Positions 23,993 to 30,307 of a stretch of 31,905 nucleotides of DNA are shown in pieces. The position numbers and the translations under genes were made by a program. Every line of letters starts with the position of its first letter. Positions within the stretch are counted from its first letter, which is position 1. The notes under the pieces are model-generated. The model did no database searches. It was not told the DNA's origin and worked only from the letters and a program-made list of their open reading frames with translations. The stretch is from JBLNDG01 sp050261415 (GTDB lineage: Bacteria; Bacillota; Clostridia; Lutisporales; Lutisporaceae), in NCBI GenBank assembly GCA_050261415.1, contig JBLNDG010000162.1, positions 1 through 31,905 on the forward strand, read 5' to 3'.

Positions 23993-24010
23993 ATATGTTT
24001 TTTAACATAT
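23993..24010. repeat. Palindrome in the leader of the FMN-binding-like gene
   Basis: ATATGTT-TTTT-AACATAT is a perfect 7-bp inverted repeat between the promoter and the ribosome binding site. It could be an operator or a leader hairpin. Confidence 0.45.
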
Positions 24011-24045
24011 TCGATAATTATATTCGTTCCTTTTTAACTAATAAT

Positions 24046-24074
24046 ATTATAAAACATCGTTAATTATCAGTCAA
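24046..24074 (-). promoter_or_regulatory. Strong SigA-type promoter of the FMN-binding-like gene
   Basis: On the minus strand TTGACT (24069-24074), a 17-base spacer and perfect TATAAT (24046-24051). It is one of the best consensus matches in the window and predicts a leader of about 70 bases. Confidence 0.75.
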
Positions 24075-24183
24075 CCAATTCATGAAAATTATTCCATATT
24101 GGAAAATGGGGGGTAATATAGTCAAAGTAGTCCAGGACAATCAATGTGCCCATCAGCTTGTCCAAATGTTTCTAAAATATAAA

Positions 24184-24211
24184 AACACCGAATTATCCTA
24201 AATTCAGTGTT
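24184..24211 (-). terminator. Terminator of the PTS operon downstream of ptsH
   Basis: Arms AACACCGAATT (24184-24194) and AATTCAGTGTT (24201-24211) pair with one G-U in minus-strand RNA and are followed by TTTTTATATTTT. It lies 38 bases after the ptsH stop. Confidence 0.8.
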
Positions 24212-24249
24212 TGTTATATAACAAATTAGTTACCGGGGCTTTTATCATA

Positions 24250-24516
24250 TCATTTCTCACCAAGTTCCAACCGGATCAGTTCTGCGAGCTTATTTACAGC
24301 TTCTTCCTCATCAGGCCCCTGTGCTGATATAGTTATCTCAGTACCTTTAGATATACCGAGAGACAGTACTGCAAGTACCGATTTTGCATTAACCTGTTTA
24401 TCCCCTTTCTTTATCAACAAATCCGATTTGAATTTTGCTGCTGAACTGACAAAAACAGAAGCGGGTCTTGCATGCAATCCTGTTTCATTAAGTACAAGCA
24501 CTTTTTGTGATTTCAT
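24250..24516 (-). CDS. ptsH: Phosphocarrier protein HPr
   Basis: 88 residues, normal HPr length. The phosphotransfer histidine is His15 in TGLHARPAS. The regulatory serine Ser46 is in NAKSVLAVLSLGI, the site phosphorylated by HPr kinase in Firmicutes for CcpA-dependent control. It normally accepts phosphate from enzyme I and passes it to EIIA. The gene starts 12 bases after the ptsI stop, with GGAG 9-10 bases before the ATG, and ends the PTS operon before a terminator. The adjacent ptsI lacks its catalytic Cys region. This HPr therefore either serves another enzyme I or keeps only its regulatory role. Confidence 0.97.
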   Translation of the reverse strand: MKSQKVLVLNETGLHARPASVFVSSAAKFKSDLLIKKGDKQVNAKSVLAVLSLGISKGTEITISAQGPDEEEAVNKLAELIRLELGEK

Positions 24517-24528
24517 TTTGACACTCTC

Positions 24529-25932
24529 CTAAACAAATTCAATATTCAACTGCCTTAAGGCGTTCTGTGAAAATTCCAGAACCTCCTCGGGTGTCTCCAA
24601 TGTAAGAGCATATTCTGCAATTGCTGCTGATGGTATTTCTACCATTATTCCGACTTTTATACTTTCATCAAACCTCAGATTTTCTTTTCTGAGCTCAGCC
24701 TTGGCTTCCTCCAGTACTTTTTTAGCTTCTCTTACTTCGCTGACTCCCGAAATCATCGGAAACATAATTAGTATGTTACCTCCTGTGCTTGCCCTGAGTA
24801 TTGCCCGCAGTTGTGTCTTGAAGATGTCTCTTCTGTCAAGGCAAAGTCTTATTGCCCTCCACCCCAGGAATGGGTTCATTTCCTCCGGGAGTGAAAGATA
24901 TGGGAGCTTCTTATCTCCTCCAATATCTAAAGTCCTTATGATAACAGGCTTTTCTCCAAATCTTTCAGAAACTTTCTTATATTCCAGGTATTGCTCCTCC
25001 TCAGTCGGAAGCGACACCCCATTCATGTATAAAAATTCTGTGCGGAAAAGCCCGACGCCATCTCCACCAATTTTAAGCACTCCTTCAATATCCGATGAAG
25101 TTCCGATATTAGCAGCTATTTCAACTTTTCTCCCGTCTGTAGTGATTGCAGGCAAATAGCTCCGGCCTGAAAGCGTCTCTTTGTATTCCTCATACTCGGC
25201 TGCTTTCTTTCTATACTTTGCCTTCTGCTGTTCATCCGGTTCAACTATTACTTTGCCTTCCAGCCCATCAATTATGATATAGTCACCATCGTTTATCTGC
25301 CCGCTAATATTTCCCAAACCCAGAACAGCTGGAATTTCCAGGCTTCTTGCCAATATTGCAGTGTGTGAAGTGCCTCCTCCAACATCTGTGACTAACCCCA
25401 GCACTTGTCGTTTGTCTATCAGTGCTGTATCAGACGGAGCCAGATCATGAGCAACTAAAATAACGGTACTGCTTAACCCGTCCAGTCCCTGTACAACTGC
25501 CCCCGTTATATTTCCTATCAGCCTGCTGCCGACATCAAGTATATCAGCAGTTCTTTCCCTCATGTACTCGTCCTCTATTTGTTCAAATACCGAAACATAG
25601 AGTTCAACAGTCTTATTCACCACATGTGCTGCAGTCACCTTTCCACTGACTATGGCTTCCGTTACTTTGGCTTCAAGCTCCGGATCCTCAAGCATCATAA
25701 TATGAGCATCAAAAATGGCTGCTTTTTCTTTGCCGAACTCCTTCAAAACCAGCTCTTTCAATTCCAGAAGCTGGGCTTTGCTTATCTTTATTCCTTGTTC
25801 CAGCTTGTAAACCTCAGCATCAACATCCTCTTCTGCAATATCAGTATTAGCTTCAGGCAGCTGATTCCTTTTGAATATATATGCCTTTCCTGCTGCAATA
25901 CCTTTAGATCCTGCAATACCTTTAAACTCCAT
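24529..25932 (-). pseudogene. ptsI: PTS enzyme I with large internal deletion
   Basis: An open frame of 467 residues against about 570 for the family. The N-terminal half is intact: HPr-binding helices, and the phosphorylated histidine in GGGTSHTAILARSLEIPAV (H190). The PEP-binding barrel begins normally with GLFRTEFLYM, RTLDIGGDKKLPYL, NPFLGWRAIR, MFPMISG and GIMVEIPSAAI. The sequence then jumps directly to a normal-looking EI C-terminus, LTLETPEEVLEFSQN. About 105 residues are missing, which should include the GTNDL metal ligand and the catalytic Cys of GMCGE. The deletion keeps frame. The protein should not be able to use PEP. GGGGGG precedes the ATG by 5 bases. Confidence 0.85.
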
Positions 25933-25979
25933 GGATACCCCCCGCTTATTACCTATATTTGAATAGTCCTAATAAACCT

Positions 25980-27236
25980 TTATTTCCAGTTATCCAACAG
26001 GTACTTTTCCGCCTCAGGGCACCATAATCCATTATTCTTTGAAATAATTTCCGCAAGCTTTGCAAATTTAGGGTTGCTTGCGGCTTCCTTTTCAAAGTCG
26101 CTAATGGCAGTCAGCTTCATTTCAATCTGGTTATAAATCAGTTTTTTACCACCCGGAATTTTAGGCAGATTCAATACTGTATCAGAAACAGCATTTAAAC
26201 CGCCTATATGTGTCACCATCACCGCAGGGTTTATAAGCCCCTTTTCTGTTAGCTTCAGCGACTCAATAAGATCATCGGTATTGCCACCCGTAGTCCCCAT
26301 AACATGAGTTGAAGAATAGTGTATATTGTATAGGTTTAATTCTGCTGAAATACCTGTATCTGTAGGCCCTGCAAAGAAATTGAGACAACCGTCCCTTGCT
26401 AGAATTCTGTCTCCTTGCTCAAATACAGATTTGGCAGGAGCAAATACAAACACATCATCATATCCCACCCCCCCTGTCAAGGATTTTAAATAACCTGGAA
26501 CATCGGCAACATCGGAGGTATTTACAAAAAACAGTTTTACACCGCACTTTTCCGCTTCCTCCTCAGTAAATATGCTCCTGGCCCTTTCTAATCTATCTTC
26601 ATCAATATCTGTTACTACAAGTAAACCTGGCTTCCTATCACAATGCAGAGCATAATCCACAGCACCCAGGCCCATGGGTCCCGCTGCTGCAAGCAAAGCC
26701 AACCTGCCTCCACTAACTATGCCCATTTTGTGAACGTAGTTGCCCATTTCCGTATGGTAATTAGCATGAAAAGCACCAATAATACAGGACATAGGTTCTG
26801 CAAGGGATGCCTCATAGTAGGACTCCCCCTGGTAATCGAGAAGGCATCCTATTTCCATGACCTCCCTTGGAATAATATTATAAGTTGCATTACCTCCGAA
26901 ATATTTATAGGAGTATCCGGGGGACCACATGGTCCCTTTGTAGTTTAAAGCAGGTTGAAGTGCAAACTTGCTTCCTTCCCTGAACTTATCCCTCCATTCA
27001 GTACCTACTTTGATTATATTGCCGGAAAACTCGTGTCCTATTATTATTGGATTCCTGTCAACGTCCTGGGGCACTCTTTTATGCTTCTTACCAAGTATCG
27101 CAGCCTTATATGTGGACATGCACACGCTGTCCGAGATAACTTCAACCAATATTTCATCAGGTTTTATATCCGGAAGCTCAAATTCTTCCATTCTCAGGTC
27201 ATTTTCTCCATATAATCTGACAGCCTTTGTTTTCAC
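25980..27236 (-). CDS. Zinc-binding alcohol dehydrogenase, hexitol/sorbose-phosphate type
   Basis: 418 residues of the medium-chain dehydrogenase family. Predicted catalytic zinc ligands are C39 (DSVCMSTYKA) and H68/E69 (IIIGHEFSG), with a further Glu in LAEPMSC. The four-Cys structural zinc loop of classic alcohol dehydrogenases is not seen. The nucleotide fold is around LALLAAAGPMGLGAVDYAL with an acidic residue in VTDIDEDR, suggesting NAD. Length and PTS setting resemble L-sorbose-1-phosphate reductase (SorE) and related sugar-phosphate dehydrogenases. It starts with GTG at 27236, GGGGG 8 bases before, and lies 18 bases downstream of the pfkB-family kinase gene. It probably oxidises an imported hexitol phosphate or reduces a ketose phosphate; substrate inferred. 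Confidence 0.88.
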   Translation of the reverse strand: MKTKAVRLYGENDLRMEEFELPDIKPDEILVEVISDSVCMSTYKAAILGKKHKRVPQDVDRNPIIIGHEFSGNIIKVGTEWRDKFREGSKFALQPALNYKGTMWSPGYSYKYFGGNATYNIIPREVMEIGCLLDYQGESYYEASLAEPMSCIIGAFHANYHTEMGNYVHKMGIVSGGRLALLAAAGPMGLGAVDYALHCDRKPGLLVVTDIDEDRLERARSIFTEEEAEKCGVKLFFVNTSDVADVPGYLKSLTGGVGYDDVFVFAPAKSVFEQGDRILARDGCLNFFAGPTDTGISAELNLYNIHYSSTHVMGTTGGNTDDLIESLKLTEKGLINPAVMVTHIGGLNAVSDTVLNLPKIPGGKKLIYNQIEMKLTAISDFEKEAASNPKFAKLAEIISKNNGLWCPEAEKYLLDNWK

Positions 27237-27254
27237 ATATTTGACCCCCTTTAT

Positions 27255-28187
27255 CTATTTCAAGCAGTAATAACGTACCTGTTTTTCATAATATAATATG
27301 TCATCAAGCTCCGGCGGTTGGGTCCCTGATGCAGTAACAGACGCCGTACTTGATGCAACAGACAGTGTTACAGCTTTATCCAAAGTGCAGCACTGTTCCA
27401 ATGCAAAAGCCAAAGCCGCCAGCATGGCATCTCCGGCGCCTACCGTACTTCTCGCATCCACTGCAATTCCTTCGGCGCGTATGATTGTATTCTTTGTTAC
27501 GAATATTGCTCCATCAGCGCCGAGGGAAACAGCGATTATTTCGATACCTTCTGCGACAAGCCTTTTTGCTGCTTCAATAACGGCGTCAATATCGCCAAGC
27601 TTTCTGCCGAACAGTTTTTCGAGCTCATTTATATTTGGTTTTATCAAATATGGTCCTGCTTTTATTGCTTCCCGTAGAAGAGCTCCATCTGCATCAAGCA
27701 GCACCCTGACTCCCAGCAGCTTAGCTCTCTCTACCCACTCCTTGTATATACCGGTGGAGACATTTAAAGGTGTGCTTCCCGACAATACCAGGATTGAATC
27801 CCTGTCCAAACCGGAGAAAATTTTAAACTCAAGCAGGCTTAACTCTTCCCTGGTGATTCCCGGCCCCGGTTCATTAATATCAGTATTTGTTCCTTTGAGC
27901 TTATCCACCACTTTTATGTTAGTCCTGGTGTTACCCTGTACAAACAGAAAATCGTTTTCTATTCCTAAACAATCAAGATACTCCTTAATGTACTCACCGT
28001 TTTTCCCTGCAAGTATTCCTGTTGCTGTGCTGCATCCCTTTAAAGCCTTAATGGTCTTTGAAACGTTGATGCCTTTACCTCCGGCATCAATTCTCATTGA
28101 TGTTATTCTGTTGACCTCACCGATTCTGGAGTCATCTATTTCTACAGTTTTATCCACCGCAGGATTCATTGTCACTGTTTTTATCAC
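27255..28187 (-). CDS. 1-phosphofructokinase/tagatose-6-phosphate kinase family (PfkB)
   Basis: 310 residues, typical of FruK/LacC-type kinases. The family start is TMNPAVDKTVEID, with the PfkB signature GGKGINVSKTI near residue 38 and the ATP/catalytic motif STVGAGDAMLAALAFAL (catalytic Asp in GAGD). GPGITREELSL and IKPNINELEKL match the 1-phosphofructokinase/LacC branch. It would phosphorylate a ketose phosphate to a bisphosphate for aldolase. It begins with GTG at 28187 immediately after the TAA of the upstream regulator remnant, with AGGTGA as ribosome binding site, so it belongs to the PTS operon. It appears intact while its PTS neighbours are broken. Confidence 0.93.
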   Translation of the reverse strand: MIKTVTMNPAVDKTVEIDDSRIGEVNRITSMRIDAGGKGINVSKTIKALKGCSTATGILAGKNGEYIKEYLDCLGIENDFLFVQGNTRTNIKVVDKLKGTNTDINEPGPGITREELSLLEFKIFSGLDRDSILVLSGSTPLNVSTGIYKEWVERAKLLGVRVLLDADGALLREAIKAGPYLIKPNINELEKLFGRKLGDIDAVIEAAKRLVAEGIEIIAVSLGADGAIFVTKNTIIRAEGIAVDARSTVGAGDAMLAALAFALEQCCTLDKAVTLSVASSTASVTASGTQPPELDDILYYEKQVRYYCLK

Positions 28188-29102
28188 TTATTCATCACCT
28201 TCTGTCAGTATGCGTATGATTTCTTCCTTTGCAGCTGCGTTTCTGAGCTTTGTTACATTGTGCTCATTCTGGCACACAATTGCAATTGCCGACAGTATTT
28301 CCAAATGCTCATCGTTCCGGCCAGCTATTCCTATCAGAATATAAGCCGTGTTCCCGGTTCCGAAGTCTACTCCCTCGGGGTACTGCACAACTACAATCGC
28401 TAGAAGCATATGGATGAAGGTACTGAAATAGTCCACATCATTGGCTTTCGGCATACTTTCTTCAGAATACAGTTTTTTAAGCATTCCTTTAACAGAGGCA
28501 ATCATATTCTCTCCGAAAGTAACACTGAAAAAAGCATGCAGGGAATAGTCGTTGCTGTCCTCATACAAAAATGCGAGAAGCTCGCTTATGGATTTATAGC
28601 TGTACAAAAGCTCCGCAAAAGCGTTTCTCTTGTTCCATACAGAGCCGATGATTTCAAGGCCGTATCCCCTTCTTCGTATAAGCTTTAAATTCTTGGTTCT
28701 TAGCCAGCTTTCAATCTTATCAAGATAAAAAATAACCGTGCCTTCTACTACGTTGAATTGGCAGCTGAAATAAGCCGATTTTATAGGTTCTTTGGAAAGC
28801 AGCAGCTGTGCAGTAATAAGTATCTGGCGCTGCTCCTGGGTAAGCATCCACAAATCCGGGACTCCGTCAAACAGCGTCCGGACTGTTTCAATGTTTTTTC
28901 GGTTGCCGCTTAAAATCAGCTCGCCGCCGCTGTCCGAAACCCGCAAGCTGTACTGTTTCAGCCAGTTATTTATGGAAGATACCTCCCTCATTATGGTACG
29001 CTCGCTTATATCTATCTGTTGAGAGAGGCCCTTGTTGATTAAAGGGCCTTTCTCTATCAGATTAATTAATATGAACTTCTGCCTGACGGTTAAGCTGTTC
29101 AT
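28188..29102 (-). pseudogene. MtlR-type PTS regulator fused in frame to the tail of mannitol EIIA
   Basis: A 304-residue frame. Residues 1 to about 230 are the front of an MtlR/PRD-type activator: LTVRQKFILINLIEKG, a helix-turn-helix SQQIDISERTIMREVSSINN, a second DNA-binding-like region (LIRRRGYGLEIIG), and the first part of PRD1 (YFSTFIHMLL). It then switches near 28400 to VVVQYPEGVDFGTGNTAY, IGIAGRNDEHLEILSAIAIV, which is the C-terminal third of EIIA(Mtl) (MtlF). The remaining PRD, EIIB-like and EIIA-like parts of MtlR are absent, as is the MtlF active-site block with its phosphorylated His. A deletion over adjacent mtlR and mtlF genes explains this. ATG at 29102 is preferred to GTG at 29111. 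Confidence 0.8.
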
Positions 29103-29141
29103 ACCGCTCACAACCTTGTTTTTTATTTAGCACAATGTGCT

Positions 29142-29789
29142 TTATTTCTTGAAACGGCTTAGATACTCATCATAAGCAGCCTGCTCGAGAAAATTCTTTA
29201 TGGTTACAATTTCTGCATTAGGGGATACCTGTGCTGCTCTTCCGGCAAGGCTCTCCTGTGTGAATATGACATCTGTGTCGGTTGGTATCTGATTAACTGC
29301 AAAGTGCTTTACCTCAATATCCAGCCCTGCCTCTTTTATCTTTTTCTTCAGTATGGATTCTCCCATTGCCGAGGATCCCATTCCTGCCTCACAAGCGAAT
29401 ACTATAACCTTTGGCAGCAAGGAGGACACTGCCTTCTGTCCTTTGCTTTCAGCCTTCATCTGAGAAATCATATTCTTTGCCATATTCAAAGACTCTATGT
29501 CCATATCTCCCTCAGACTTATCCCTCTTGACTATTACAGAAGCAATCAGGAATGATACCGCTGCACCTACTGTAATACCGAGTATAACCGGTAAATAGCC
29601 TCCCTTTGGGGTCATTGCCAATTCTGCAAATATGCTTCCAGGTGACGGCGTCGCAACGAGACCTGCCTTGAACAATACAATAGTAAGATGAATGGAAATG
29701 ATTTGCAATTTAAAGAAAACCAATGTTGTCATGAGTTTCGGCTGACAATTTTGATAATTCTGATTTCGCAATAGGTTCAGGTGCTCCAT
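29142..29789 (-). pseudogene. mtlA: 5'-truncated mannitol-type PTS EIICB
   Basis: From about residue 40 the frame is the end of an EIIC(Mtl) membrane domain (AGLVATPSPGSIFAELAMTP, then KGGYLPVILGITVGAAVSFL). A linker and a complete EIIB domain follow, with the phosphocysteine in KVIVFACEAGMGSSAMG (about residue 133). About 290 N-terminal residues forming most of the transport channel are gone. The first 38 residues of the open frame look unrelated to MtlA, and the ATG at 29789 has no ribosome binding site. A terminator hairpin sits just upstream (29793-29835). The operon promoter and the 5' half of the gene were therefore probably removed by one deletion. Confidence 0.82.
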
Positions 29790-29792
29790 AAA

Positions 29793-29835
29793 AAAGAAAT
29801 ATAGTATTACAATGAAAGAAATACTATACTTCTTT
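29793..29835 (-). terminator. Terminator directly upstream of the truncated EIICB gene
   Basis: 16-base arms (29793-29808 and 29820-29835) with one mismatch, then a U-rich tail on the minus strand. It starts at the TAA (29834-29836) of a 20-residue frame and appears to end a leftward gene that is now mostly missing. It would block read-through into the PTS operon. Confidence 0.7.
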
Positions 29836-29896
29836 AACCTCCGGCAGGACGGATATCAATAGCACCTCCAAATATCGTTACATATTCTACTTTCAT
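29834..29896 (-). other. 20-residue open frame ending at a terminator (remnant or tiny peptide)
   Basis: The leftward frame from ATG 29896 encodes a short peptide ending TIFGGAIDIRPAGG, with its TAA overlapping the terminator stem at 29793-29835. There is no ribosome binding site, and a TAG lies four codons upstream, so it is either the tail of a deleted gene or chance. The neighbouring YcaO gene makes a peptide substrate imaginable, but nothing in the sequence shows it. Confidence 0.25.
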
Positions 29897-29947
29897 ATGA
29901 AGATACTAAAATAAAATACATAACAAAATAGGCAAGGGAGTAATATT

Positions 29948-30307
29948 ATGAATCATACGCATAACAATAGCAAAGAGCACGAAAACTACGATATGCCTTT
30001 GTGGTTTATAAAGACCAGGCATGCAATATATTATGTCCTAAGTGTCATCGAAGTGCTTATTGCATTCCGTTTCATTTTCAAGCTTCTCGGTGCAAATCCC
30101 CACAATGGATTTGTAGCATTTTTGTATTCCATAGCAGGTGTCTTTACAGCTCCTTTCTCTGGAATTTTTAATTCATTTGTTTCTTCCGGGTTATCTGCAA
30201 AATCTGTATTCGAGCCTGCCGATATAATCGGAATGGCGGTATATGCAGTATTGGCTTGGGGGCTAGTAGGCCTTATCCGTCTGAAAACCGGCAGGAATGG
30301 ATACTAA
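29948..30307 (+). CDS. YggT-family membrane protein
   Basis: 119 residues. A hydrophilic His/Asn-rich N-terminus (about 1-20) precedes two hydrophobic segments: IYYVLSVIEVLIAFRFIFKL (about 28-48, with the family's L-x-x-R-F pattern) and GMAVYAVLAWGLVGLIRL near the end. Between them GANPHNGFVAFLYSIAGVFTAPF fits the YggT/YlmG signature of a membrane-associated protein with loops near P-F-x-G-I. YggT proteins are linked to cell division, stress or membrane-protein insertion, with no firm biochemical role. GGGAG lies 7 bases before the ATG. Its stop overlaps the stop of the convergent YcaO gene by 3 bases, with no terminator between. Confidence 0.75.
   Translation: MNHTHNNSKEHENYDMPLWFIKTRHAIYYVLSVIEVLIAFRFIFKLLGANPHNGFVAFLYSIAGVFTAPFSGIFNSFVSSGLSAKSVFEPADIIGMAVYAVLAWGLVGLIRLKTGRNGY

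Noticed and set aside
24106..24201. 31-codon plus-strand frame beginning MGGNIVKVV
   Set aside because: No ribosome binding site, and its end lies in the PTS operon terminator; no recognisable similarity.
27298..28344. 348-codon plus-strand frame opposite the pfkB-family gene
   Set aside because: Ser/Ala-rich antisense translation of a conserved kinase gene; no ribosome binding site or motif.
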